Below the pieces are notes generated by a model. That model ran no database searches, had not been told where the DNA came from, and worked only from the letters and a program-made list of their open reading frames with translations. Source: an uncultured Christensenella sp. (lineage in GTDB: Bacteria; Bacillota; Clostridia; Christensenellales; Borkfalkiaceae). From it: 64,000 nucleotides of DNA. The position numbers and the translations under genes were made by a program. The DNA is taken from the NCBI GenBank assembly GCA_910577555.1, contig CAJTLF010000010.1, positions 1-64,000 on the forward strand. Direction: 5' to 3'. Of the stretch, positions 25,151 to 32,294 are shown piece after piece. Position 1 is the first letter of the stretch, and every line of letters begins with the position of its first letter.

Positions 25151-25764
25151 GGGCTTTTTTTATGGTCGTTAATTATTTCACCTGTTTCAATATCGATTTT
25201 AGACTGTACTAAAATTTCAAACGGGTTATTTGGGTTTGACTCTTCCACTATTTCACCGTTTTCAATTTTAGATAGAAAATTTTCTTCCATACGCAACATT
25301 CTTGCAAATTTTGTATATGTCCGAAAATTACGGATATAGTCACGACCATACTTTATTGCCCTTTGTTTATAGGTCATATTATTGTCTAACAGGTCCGTAA
25401 CGAATTCTTCGTTATCGACAGTTTTTTTTGCACCGCGTTGGAAAAATCCCAAGTCGTTACAATGTATATCAGTTTCATTATAAAGTGCTTTATCGGGAAA
25501 ATCTTCACTATGCGGAAGATAAATAAAATCTCTATATTTATCTTCCATTTTTCGGGCAAATGTATTTTGCTCCCCTTCCACCATTTTCCGCACTTGCTCA
25601 AAGCTCTTATTTTGCTTGAACGTGCATAGGATATGTATGTGTGGATCAGTCTTGTCCTTGTCGTGGAGTATCCAAGCCCATTTAAATGCTTTGTCTAAAA
25701 GCGGTTGAAAATTGCTCTCGTCGGTGTTATAAGTTACCACTTTAAAACTGTAAAATCTATCCAT
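25147..25764 (-). CDS. Rolling-circle replication initiator (HUH Rep, Rep_2/pMV158-like)
   Basis: This 205-residue protein begins a HUH endonuclease fold: WAWILHDKDK (motif 1, H34), the HUH pair in DPHIHILCTF (H42, H44) and YLPHSEDFPDKALYN, whose Y82 sits where pMV158 RepB has its catalytic tyrosine. Such proteins nick a double-strand origin and start rolling-circle replication. The non-coding hairpin region directly upstream is the likely origin. The C-terminal 90 residues are not recognised. Rep_2-type initiators are shared by small plasmids and some phages, and here the Zot-like gene identifies the element as a phage. Confidence 0.85.
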   Translation of the reverse strand: MDRFYSFKVVTYNTDESNFQPLLDKAFKWAWILHDKDKTDPHIHILCTFKQNKSFEQVRKMVEGEQNTFARKMEDKYRDFIYLPHSEDFPDKALYNETDIHCNDLGFFQRGAKKTVDNEEFVTDLLDNNMTYKQRAIKYGRDYIRNFRTYTKFARMLRMEENFLSKIENGEIVEESNPNNPFEILVQSKIDIETGEIINDHKKSP

Positions 25765-26036
25765 ATATCACCCTTTCGGACTACGTCCGGTTATGTTAAA
25801 ATGTGTGTGTGTGTGCGGTTTTGCTATCTATGCAAAAGATAGCAAAACCGCAACGGCGCACACCGTGCGCCTTGCACCCCGACGGCGCTGGTCGCGCCGG
25901 TATTGTCGGGGTGCAGTAAGCCCGCTTAAAGGACTTAAAGCGCGCGTTCGTTTTTAGGGGGATAAGAACGGGGTCGCCCTTATCCCCCTTTTTGCCTATC
26001 GCCTACGGCTCTTTTACGGCAAATTCACCCCCGCAA
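25765..26036. other. Hairpin-rich region, probable phage replication origin
   Basis: This 272-nt gap between rep and the ATPase gene carries a (GT)n tract at about 25802-25815. Next come a 15-bp perfect stem (25815-25829 with 25837-25851), a GGCGCA/TGCGCC stem (25855-25871), and an 11-bp GC-rich stem TGCACCCCGAC (25873-25883) with 25905-25915 enclosing GGCGC/GCGCC. A 10-bp stem GGGGGATAAG (25957-25966) with 25979-25988 closes the series. It lacks coding potential. Filamentous phages keep their origins and packaging signal in such a region. Confidence 0.65.
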
Positions 26037-26975
26037 TTACGAACGCGGAGTTTTATTGTAATAGCCGTGCTTTTTAAAGCTGTTAAAAGCGGAAGTCGGT
26101 TTCGAGCCTTTCGGCTTTGTTTGTTGCTTTTTCACTTCGTCGGGGCGTTCTAATGGATGCGCTTTGCAATATGCTTTTATTCCGTCAACAGATAAATCAC
26201 CGTCAATATGTCGTTTATACACATATCCGACATTTTCAATACCGTAAAGAAAATACGGCTCACCGCTGAACGAATTATAACGGTCAAACACATCTCCCCA
26301 TATACGGAATTTCCCCCATTCCGCCACTTTGATTTTTACATTTACCCCAACCGTCGAAAGCTCTTTCACAACTGCATTGAGCTGATTACGGATATATAAA
26401 AACTTCCATTTTTGCCGTTTCCAAAAGAACAAGAACCGACCTACACCCGATTTTACAACGTAATACATACCTACCAATAACCGCCGCAAAGCCTTATCAA
26501 GCGCACCGCCAACCTGCATATCGAATATTAAAGTTATAAGGTTATGCCGCACAAATTTTATAAGGTTGATAAGGTAGTTATTAAGACTTTCCCAATCACG
26601 GCAAAACGCAAGTATATCAGCTTCCTGTATAAACACAGCAGAACCACGCGGCAAGTACTGAACTTCAAAATCGTCGTTTGGAAGCCCAAGCCGCTGTAAA
26701 TCTACTTCCCAAGTTTCAATACCCCTGCGCTTATCAAGAATTATTTTGTTATTACTAAAATACAAGGTATCGGAAATTTCAAGGCGAATACCGCTATCCG
26801 CATAAAAGCGCTTTGCAAGGTCTATCGCCATTTCTTTACGTTCCTTTCGATGACGGCGATAATCTTCTTTAAAAAGCGCAGCCGCAAGCGAAGTCTTGCC
26901 CGCCCCCTGCTCTCCACATATAGCGAAAAAACCGCTTGGTAAAGGCGCAGACTTCAAAATCTTAGTCAAATTCAA
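26037..26975 (-). CDS. Zot/pI-type filamentous phage assembly ATPase
   Basis: This 312-residue P-loop protein starts with a short leader and Walker A GEQGAGKTS (about 21-29). A Walker B-like hydrophobic strand ends in AVFIQEAD, where the canonical D-E pair is Q-E. A basic C-terminal tail ends GYYNKTPRS. It resembles the morphogenesis ATPase (gene I, Zot) of filamentous phages, which drives extrusion of virions through the membrane. No clear transmembrane helix is present, unlike in coliphage pI. It is the last gene of the structural operon and overlaps its upstream gene by 4 nt. Confidence 0.78.
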   Translation of the reverse strand: MNLTKILKSAPLPSGFFAICGEQGAGKTSLAAALFKEDYRRHRKERKEMAIDLAKRFYADSGIRLEISDTLYFSNNKIILDKRRGIETWEVDLQRLGLPNDDFEVQYLPRGSAVFIQEADILAFCRDWESLNNYLINLIKFVRHNLITLIFDMQVGGALDKALRRLLVGMYYVVKSGVGRFLFFWKRQKWKFLYIRNQLNAVVKELSTVGVNVKIKVAEWGKFRIWGDVFDRYNSFSGEPYFLYGIENVGYVYKRHIDGDLSVDGIKAYCKAHPLERPDEVKKQQTKPKGSKPTSAFNSFKKHGYYNKTPRS

Positions 26976-27235
26976 AATTTTTTACCTGCCTTTTCTTCCT
27001 TTTGTAAGCGTTTATCAAAGCGATTAAATTCCTTTATAAGCACCTTTAAAGCCGTTTCTATGCCTTTGTTGTAACCCTTTAAGAGTTTATCTTCTATGGG
27101 TAATTTTTTAAATAATATGCGTTTCTTCTTTGCTGTATCAGGCAACGGAACGCGTTTTAAACTTTGTAAATATTCTGTATGCACAGCGCGTATATGCGAC
27201 TCGACTATTTTATAAAATAACTCTATTTCTATCAT
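26972..27235 (-). CDS. Small charged prophage protein (87 aa)
   Basis: This mostly helical, Lys-rich protein contains no transmembrane or cysteine motif. It begins MIEIELFYKIVESHIRAV and its second half is amphipathic (NKGIETALKVLIKEFNRF). It overlaps the genes on both sides: its ATG shares bases with the 450-aa stop, and its stop overlaps the ATPase start by 4 nt. Position suggests an assembly partner of the ATPase. No homologue is recognised. Confidence 0.65.
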   Translation of the reverse strand: MIEIELFYKIVESHIRAVHTEYLQSLKRVPLPDTAKKKRILFKKLPIEDKLLKGYNKGIETALKVLIKEFNRFDKRLQKEEKAGKKF

Positions 27236-28587
27236 TACCCAGCCACCGCCTTTACAATAAATCGGATAAATTTTATTGCAAGTACAAACAAGACAACCGC
27301 AACGATAATGACGGTAATTGCAACAGCACTTTCAATAAAATTTGCATTGCCTGTAAAGAAGTTTTTCAAGCAATTCCAAATGTAAGCCCAAAAGCCTATA
27401 TCCGCAGGCGAATTCGTAGGTTTGCCCGACCCCGTTTGTTTATCACCGATTACACCGAGATTATAAATTTCACCGTTGCAATTAAATTCAAGACGAAGCA
27501 AAGTCACGTCTGATACGATAGTGCCCGTTGTAGTACAAGCATTGACTATCGTCCAAATAAAGCCAAAAGGAAGTAACGCAGTAATAAGCACGTCTTTACC
27601 GCCAGCTTCACACGCGTATTCGGTTTCGTAGAAGTTAAGTACCCAATCATACTTTTTAAACACTTCCGTTTCTTCGTCTGTCAACTGTATATCTTTCATA
27701 AATTCAGCAGTGCTTGACATTCTTTGCCAATGTTCTTTTTCACCGCCCCAACCGCTACCGTCGTTGCTTACTTCATCGTCATAACGCAAGTATGCCGTTT
27801 GCGGAATTTTAGAACCGTATTCTGTGCCGCTTCCTGCAACAGCTTTGTAAGATTGAGTATAGAAAGATATATCGGCACTAATAAGATAATCTATCTTGTG
27901 GTCACAATTAAATAACAAAAAATGTGCGTCACAGGATTTAGTTCCAGCCCATTGAAAACCGTCGTCATAACGGCGAAAACCTATCATTTGCGAAGTTATC
28001 TTCAATACTTCCGTTGCGGTCATTTCATAACTTACAGTGTTATCAATATTTTTAACCGTCCAAAACTGCCCAACGGCATAAGCGATTTCATTTTTGACAT
28101 TATCGTTATCCGCATTTCCGTCTATATGCCTATCAAAAGGACGGTAAATTGTTGATATGTTATAATAGCGAATTTCATTATTTAATACGCTATAATCTTT
28201 AACGAGATATTTACAAAAAACACCGCTCGAACTTAATAATTCCAAAGCATATAGCCGAGTACCGTTTACGCTTTCCGATAACGACATATTCACGGAAGTT
28301 GCAACAACGTATCTTGTTTTTTGACACGGTTGGTAAGTATATATAAATAAATCACCGTCAACACTTTCGGCTATCTGTATAACCTTTACGGAATAATCAG
28401 AACTATCGTCAGGAAAGTCGTTTTCATTAAATGTTTCGTCAAGTTGTAAATCGTCCATAACCGAAGTATACCGTGCCGTATTAGCAAAAGCGGACGAAAA
28501 ACCCCGTCCGCCTAATACCGTAACGACAAGCAACAACAAAGTTATAAATATGTAAATTAAACGTTTATTAATTTGCTTGTTTTTCAT
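27235..28587 (-). CDS. Predicted pIII-like adsorption protein with C-terminal anchor
   Basis: This 450-residue protein begins with a signal peptide (basic MKNKQINKR, hydrophobic 10-27, then SSAFANT). It has a long extracellular part with aromatic and polar residues and several cysteines, and ends in a strong transmembrane helix (about 415-440, SAVAITVIIVAVVLFVLAIK) with a short basic tail. Signal plus ectodomain plus C-terminal anchor is the design of filamentous phage pIII, which binds the host and caps the virion. The ectodomain is unlike any family known to me. Confidence 0.6.
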   Translation of the reverse strand: MKNKQINKRLIYIFITLLLLVVTVLGGRGFSSAFANTARYTSVMDDLQLDETFNENDFPDDSSDYSVKVIQIAESVDGDLFIYTYQPCQKTRYVVATSVNMSLSESVNGTRLYALELLSSSGVFCKYLVKDYSVLNNEIRYYNISTIYRPFDRHIDGNADNDNVKNEIAYAVGQFWTVKNIDNTVSYEMTATEVLKITSQMIGFRRYDDGFQWAGTKSCDAHFLLFNCDHKIDYLISADISFYTQSYKAVAGSGTEYGSKIPQTAYLRYDDEVSNDGSGWGGEKEHWQRMSSTAEFMKDIQLTDEETEVFKKYDWVLNFYETEYACEAGGKDVLITALLPFGFIWTIVNACTTTGTIVSDVTLLRLEFNCNGEIYNLGVIGDKQTGSGKPTNSPADIGFWAYIWNCLKNFFTGNANFIESAVAITVIIVAVVLFVLAIKFIRFIVKAVAG

Positions 28588-28598
28588 TTTGCACCGCC

Positions 28599-29738
28599 TT
28601 AAAATTCAATACTACCGTCAACAGTTATATCAGTTATCAAAGCCGCAATACTTTCGGGGTTAAACTTAATATCACAAACGCCAATAGCCGTATCTTCGTA
28701 ATTAGTATTTGCGTAGAACTTCACGCGCAACATTACTTTATCCGAATTTGCACGAAGAGAAGAAAGGAAGTTCGACCAATTACCTATAAAAGAACCCCAA
28801 TTTGTAAAGAAGAAAGAACCGAAATAATCGCTGCCATCGAACTTATACTTATCAGCCGTCGCAGAAACAGAAGAACCGCCTGCACGCAAAGCGTTAAGAT
28901 AATTTTGCGTTGCACAAATCTTATAACCCGACCAAGCATAATAATCGTCTTGACTGTCCATTTTTATCGCTTTCGTATAAATGTCCGACTTTTGAGCCGT
29001 AAGGCTAAACTTTGAATGGCTACTCTGAGTAAGACAATAACCCCAAACTTCGCCGTCGGTGTAAACAGGATAATCAATGGATATGTTTGTATCCGCCGAA
29101 GATAATTCAAAACCATATTCGCCGTTATTAAAATTAGTTTTTAAATTAAGCCCCAAAAATTTTTGAACATAATCAACGGTACAATTTGCCCGAACGGTAC
29201 TATCGCCCTTAACAGGTTTTACAGATATAATTATTTGTTCACCAAATGCTTGCTTGCAAACAGCACGGGCAGTTAATGCACCGTCAGAAGTCGGAGTAAT
29301 AGTTACGTAATCAGTAACTGTTTTACCGCTCGCAAAAGTACTTTCACTGTTCTTCCAAGCAATCGACCAGACAACATTTTTATCTGATGCATCAGCAGGT
29401 TCAACAACGGCAGTAAGCATATATGCGCTATCCGCTTGGGGGTCTATATCATTTGCCGCATATGCCGCGCGGGGAAGCTTTGCGCTTAAAAGCGAAATAC
29501 CGTTATTTTCAACTTTATCTATCACCGAGCCGCCGTTTTCGTTGATATCGCCGTCAATAGGTTTGTCAGGGGCGTCGCCATTGACTTTATCGTCGTCTGC
29601 ATTACCGCCCAAGCCTGTATCTGTAATTTTGCCTTTAACCCAAGCGTTAAAATCGGGAATTGCAAAGTAGCAAGATACAAACGCTATAACAGCGCAAAGA
29701 ATGAACGATATTACGCTACACAATATTTTTTTTGCCAT
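28599..29738 (-). CDS. Secreted prophage structural or host-interaction protein
   Basis: This 379-residue protein has an N-terminal hydrophobic signal or anchor (about 4-27, ILCSVISFILCAVIAFVSCYF), an acidic Gly/Asp-rich linker (about 40-70), and a Big-like stretch with VEPADASDKNVVWSIAW. The remainder is beta-rich, with many Ser and Tyr and few Cys. It could be a minor coat or tip protein, or a host-binding protein partnering the 450-aa protein 11 nt downstream. Its ATG shares one base with the stop of the 59-aa gene. The function is inferred from context only. Confidence 0.6.
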   Translation of the reverse strand: MAKKILCSVISFILCAVIAFVSCYFAIPDFNAWVKGKITDTGLGGNADDDKVNGDAPDKPIDGDINENGGSVIDKVENNGISLLSAKLPRAAYAANDIDPQADSAYMLTAVVEPADASDKNVVWSIAWKNSESTFASGKTVTDYVTITPTSDGALTARAVCKQAFGEQIIISVKPVKGDSTVRANCTVDYVQKFLGLNLKTNFNNGEYGFELSSADTNISIDYPVYTDGEVWGYCLTQSSHSKFSLTAQKSDIYTKAIKMDSQDDYYAWSGYKICATQNYLNALRAGGSSVSATADKYKFDGSDYFGSFFFTNWGSFIGNWSNFLSSLRANSDKVMLRVKFYANTNYEDTAIGVCDIKFNPESIAALITDITVDGSIEF

Positions 29739-29917
29739 TATGCTTTACCCCCTTTATTACCGCCGTAATAATTTTTTGCCCTGCTTGCGGCAGTTCTCGC
29801 GCCTTTTACATACCCTGCTGAATATGCGCCGCGCTTTCCACCTGCCTTACTTCTGCCTTCGTGATAACTAATGCGTTCTTTCATAGAATAGTTTTTAGAA
29901 TGTTTATTTCTTGCCAT
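29738..29917 (-). CDS. Very basic 59-residue prophage protein
   Basis: The minus strand encodes MARNKHSKNYSMKERISYHE followed by a Gly/Ala/Lys/Arg-rich tail ending GGNKGGKA. It has no hydrophobic segment, so it is not a standard membrane-stored major coat protein. It starts inside the end of the SSB-like gene (14-nt overlap), and its stop shares a base with the next ATG (TAATG), so translational coupling is likely. Its charge suggests DNA binding, possibly packaging or virion-DNA neutralisation. No family is recognised. Confidence 0.65.
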   Translation of the reverse strand: MARNKHSKNYSMKERISYHEGRSKAGGKRGAYSAGYVKGARTAASRAKNYYGGNKGGKA

Positions 29918-30143
29918 TTTCTGTTACCCCTGTGCCGTCCACATCAATATATCCGATTACTCGCTCTTCTCCAACCTTTACAGCGGCGAGCACACGCGGC
30001 GAACAGTCCAATAACTCAGCAATTACAGCACTGTCAAAAGTAAGTGTTACTTCACGGTATCCCATATCAACAACTATACAGTTGTATGCTTTACCGCTCT
30101 TTTCGCTGATTGCCTTCTTAAAAATGATTTTGTTTTTTTCCAT
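29904..30143 (-). CDS. Putative phage single-stranded DNA-binding protein (79 aa)
   Basis: A GGAGG 7 nt upstream marks the ATG at 30143. The protein is a small beta-rich protein with alternating strands (KAYNCIVVDMGYREVTLTF and ERVIGYIDVD). Its size, fold pattern and position first in the operon, between rep and the structural genes on the circle, match gene V-type ssDNA-binding proteins of filamentous phages. Sequence alone does not prove it. Confidence 0.55.
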   Translation of the reverse strand: MEKNKIIFKKAISEKSGKAYNCIVVDMGYREVTLTFDSAVIAELLDCSPRVLAAVKVGEERVIGYIDVDGTGVTENGKK

Positions 30144-30309
30144 AAAAAAACCTCCGATAAATTATTATCGAAGATTGTAAGTGTTGTTGGTACATTCACC
30201 TGCCATAATACGAAGATTATGCCAGTTGAAGTATCCCGTAAAACATTCTTTTTACAAAGAATTTCCTTGACTTAATTTGCGCAATTAAATATAATTAACT
30301 TAAAAAAAT
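30144..30309. other. Right non-coding end of the prophage
   Basis: There is no convincing gene here; a 13-codon frame beginning at a minus-strand ATGGCAGG (about 30205) lacks a ribosome site. It holds the likely minus-strand promoter of the phage operon (TTTACG, 17 nt, TAATCT near 30205-30245) and a plus-strand promoter at 30267-30295. Confidence 0.5.
30267..30295 (+). promoter_or_regulatory. Outward promoter at the right prophage end
   Basis: TTGACT (30267-30272), exactly 17 nt and a perfect TATAAT (30290-30295) read out of the prophage across the right dif-like site into the DUF2726-like and xerS-like genes. Spacing from the -35 box to the TTCGTAAAA arm is 45 nt, close to the 50 nt of the host promoter at the left boundary. 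Confidence 0.8.
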
Positions 30310-30340
30310 TCTTCGTAAAAGTTTCTGTGTTTTACGAAGT
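30310..30340. other. dif-like Xer site, right prophage boundary
   Basis: The left arm is TCTTCGTAAAA, the spacer GTTTCTGTG (9 nt) and the right arm TTTTACGAAGT, 31 nt in all. The spacer differs from the left site by a TTT insertion. The outer arm, extended, reads TTTTACGAAGTGTT and is the exact reverse complement of the outer arm of the left site, AACACTTCGTAAAA. Confidence 0.72.
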
Positions 30341-30391
30341 GTTTGGGATATACTCACTTTGGCTATTAAATTGATTTTTGGAGATAAATTT

Positions 30392-30925
30392 ATGGAAATA
30401 GTTATTTGTGTTATTGTTGGTATCATTAGTTTTTTTGTTTTATTGGCAATAGTTTACAAGCTACGCGCCGGTTCTAAGAATAAAACTGAAATTACAGAAA
30501 CTACTACCACATCTGTTTCAAATGAAAATGTAAAAATAGATTATACTTATTACGTTAAGAAAAAGTCTTATTTAACTGATTGTGAAAAAGAATTTTTTCG
30601 TGTGATAAAAAGTCTTGTTTATCCTAATTACATTGTTTATCCGCAAGTCCCCTTATCTCAGATTATTGAAAAAGATTCGACGGATAGATATCAAAACGAA
30701 CTTTACAGAATTATTGATTTCTGTATTTTCAGTAAAGATTTTGAACCTTTGGTTTGTATAGAAATTAATGATGAAACTCATCACCAAAAAAACAGATATG
30801 TTCGCGACCAAAAAGTTAAAAATATTTTAAATCAAGCGGATTTACCTATTGTTACTTTATGGACTAGTTTCGGCGTTAAAACCGAATATATAAAAGAAAG
30901 ATTACGGAAATATTTGAAAATTTGA
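30392..30925 (+). CDS. Membrane-anchored DUF2726-like putative nuclease
   Basis: This 177-residue protein has an N-terminal transmembrane helix (about 2-24) and a polar linker. The DUF2726 pattern follows: LTDCEKEFFRVI, YPQVPLSQII, YRIIDFCIF and PLVCIEINDETHH, then a final helix. The D in IIDF and the ExN in IEIND resemble a PD-(D/E)XK nuclease fold. GGAG at 30380-30383 supports ATG 30392 over an in-frame TTG at 30359. It sits between dif and xerS with 7 nt to the recombinase, so it is probably co-transcribed. Confidence 0.7.
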   Translation: MEIVICVIVGIISFFVLLAIVYKLRAGSKNKTEITETTTTSVSNENVKIDYTYYVKKKSYLTDCEKEFFRVIKSLVYPNYIVYPQVPLSQIIEKDSTDRYQNELYRIIDFCIFSKDFEPLVCIEINDETHHQKNRYVRDQKVKNILNQADLPIVTLWTSFGVKTEYIKERLRKYLKI

Positions 30926-30932
30926 TTAAATT

Positions 30933-31979
30933 ATGTCTAATTATTTTGTTGAACGCAATTTAAAAAACCTTGAAACTATTGAACGGTTGTTAAATGAGTT
31001 ACCATCGTTTTGTTTCGATTATTTTATATCTATTGAAAGCCAAACGTCTACGCTTACCCGTTTGAATTATGCTCACGATTTAAAGATATTTTTCTACTAT
31101 CTGCAAGAAAAAAAATTCCGTAAAAATAAAGTTGTTTCGGGATTTACTCTTGAGGATTTGGAGAGCGTTACTGCCAACGATATCGAGTATTTTCTCGGAT
31201 ATCTTTCCCGCTACTTTTACGACGGAAAAGAGCGCACTTGCAACGAACGCGCCAAAGCGCGTAAGCTCTCTTCAGTTCGTGCAATGTTCAAGTTTTTCTT
31301 CAATAAAAATATGATTGGCGTTGATAATGCCGCAAAAGTAAAAACGCCTAAGTTACACGAAAAACCGATAATTCGTCTTGACGGTGAAGAAGTTTTTAAT
31401 ATTATAGACGTAGCTGAAAGCGGCGACGGTCTCACTCCCCACCAACGGGCTTATCACGAAAAGACTAAAGTACGGGATTCGGCAATTTTAATGTTATTTT
31501 TGGGAACAGGTATTCGTATAAGCGAACTGGTTGGTCTGAATAACGACGACTTAAATTTTAAGGATAATTCTTTCGTGGTTACACGCAAGGGCGGCAATAA
31601 AACCATTTTATATTTTGACGACGACGTCGCTGCGGCGTTACAAAGATATCTTGACTATAAAGAAAAAAATTATGAAGATTTAAAAGAGCCCACTGCTCTT
31701 TTCATATCTAACAATAAGGGGCGTATCACTGTTCGTGCAGTGGAAAATCTCGTTCAGAAATATGCAAAAATTGTTTCGCCGTTAAAAAAAATATCGCCCC
31801 ATAAACTGCGTTCTACTTATGGAACACAGCTTTACAGAGCAACCGGTGATATTTATATCGTTGCGGACGTTTTAGGGCATAAAGACGTAAATACGACGCG
31901 TAAGCACTATGCTGCGGTAAGCGACGATAACCGCCGCGGCGTCGTAGGTAAAGTTAAATTACGACCCGATGAAGATTAG
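30933..31979 (+). CDS. XerS-like tyrosine recombinase
   Basis: This 348-residue recombinase has an N-terminal SAM-like core-binding domain (about 30-135) and a catalytic domain with the full set: R195 (GTGIRISEL), K219 (RKGGNK), H290 and R293 (PHKLRSTYG), H316 (LGHKD) and Y326. Length and layout match the single-recombinase XerS of streptococci (about 356 aa) rather than the 300-aa XerC/XerD. XerS genes lie next to their dif site, as here. It would resolve chromosome dimers and probably carried out the phage integration. Confidence 0.87.
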   Translation: MSNYFVERNLKNLETIERLLNELPSFCFDYFISIESQTSTLTRLNYAHDLKIFFYYLQEKKFRKNKVVSGFTLEDLESVTANDIEYFLGYLSRYFYDGKERTCNERAKARKLSSVRAMFKFFFNKNMIGVDNAAKVKTPKLHEKPIIRLDGEEVFNIIDVAESGDGLTPHQRAYHEKTKVRDSAILMLFLGTGIRISELVGLNNDDLNFKDNSFVVTRKGGNKTILYFDDDVAAALQRYLDYKEKNYEDLKEPTALFISNNKGRITVRAVENLVQKYAKIVSPLKKISPHKLRSTYGTQLYRATGDIYIVADVLGHKDVNTTRKHYAAVSDDNRRGVVGKVKLRPDED

Positions 31980-31981
31980 TG

Positions 31982-32152
31982 CTACTCTTCCGTTATAATC
32001 TTGTCAATTTTAATGACGGCATCGTCGCGGATATCCAGACAATTTCCGCAATTATCGCATAATTTTTTAGGGTCTAAGTCACAGATTTCGCACTCGCCAC
32101 AGTCTATGCACTCCCTTTCATATAGCTCACATTCTTTTTTATAATCTTTCAT
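31982..32152 (-). CDS. Small Cys-rich protein (56 aa), probable metal binder
   Basis: ATG 32152 is chosen because AAGGTG precedes it; a longer frame starts at 32197. Eight cysteines occur in CELYERECIDCGECEICD and KLCDNCGNC, in CxxC spacings expected of a zinc or iron-sulfur site. It is acidic, lacks membrane segments and has no recognised family. It converges on xerS with a 2-nt gap and diverges from lexA. Confidence 0.7.
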   Translation of the reverse strand: MKDYKKECELYERECIDCGECEICDLDPKKLCDNCGNCLDIRDDAVIKIDKIITEE

Positions 32153-32168
32153 AATACACCTTAATTTA

Positions 32169-32197
32169 ATTTTAATACTATTTTTTATAAAATTCAA
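32169..32197 (-). promoter_or_regulatory. Promoter of the Cys-rich gene
   Basis: On the minus strand, TTGAAT (32192-32197), 17 nt and TAAAAT (32169-32174) precede the Cys-rich gene. The putative LexA box lies 12 nt upstream of its -35 element. Confidence 0.6.
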
Positions 32198-32208
32198 CTA
32201 AAATTAAA

Positions 32209-32222
32209 CAAACTTTTGTTTG
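32209..32222. promoter_or_regulatory. Putative LexA (SOS) box
   Basis: The palindrome CAAACTTTTGTTTG fits the Firmicutes SOS box CGAACNNNNGTTCG with one change per arm. It overlaps the -35 box of the lexA promoter. Confidence 0.62.
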
Positions 32223-32248
32223 ATTTTTGTGTTATTCCGTGATATAAT
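32220..32248 (+). promoter_or_regulatory. lexA promoter
   Basis: TTGATT (32220-32225), 17 nt and TATAAT (32243-32248) precede lexA by about 45 nt. The -35 box lies within the putative LexA box, so autorepression is likely. Confidence 0.7.
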
Positions 32249-32294
32249 TATAAAAAACTTATTTTACGGTATAATATCGGTTAAGGAGCAACTT

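Larger units (their letters stand above)
24292..30340. mobile_element. Inovirus-like (filamentous phage) prophage integrated at dif
   Basis: A 6.0-kb element lies between two dif-like sites. Its minus-strand genes, read as a circle from the right end, are: SSB-like 79 aa, basic 59 aa, secreted 379 aa, pIII-like 450 aa, 87 aa, Zot/pI-type ATPase, a hairpin-rich non-coding region and a HUH Rep. This matches the filamentous-phage order of replication, structure and assembly. No integrase lies inside, as expected for phages that use host Xer. Size, modular order and dif insertion fit the family Inoviridae as a whole; no protein was matched by database search. Confidence 0.8.

Noticed and set aside
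25765..26036. The hairpin cluster as a retron or group II intron RNA
   Set aside because: No reverse transcriptase gene is near and the stems do not match the domain pattern of either.
24292..30340. The 6-kb block as an integrated rolling-circle plasmid
   Set aside because: The Rep resembles pMV158-type plasmids, but the Zot-like ATPase and the secreted, anchored proteins in filamentous-phage order favour a phage. No mobilisation or resistance gene was seen.
30359..30391. An upstream TTG start for the DUF2726-like gene
   Set aside because: GGAG at 30380-30383 fits the ATG at 30392, and the region before it is the dif flank.
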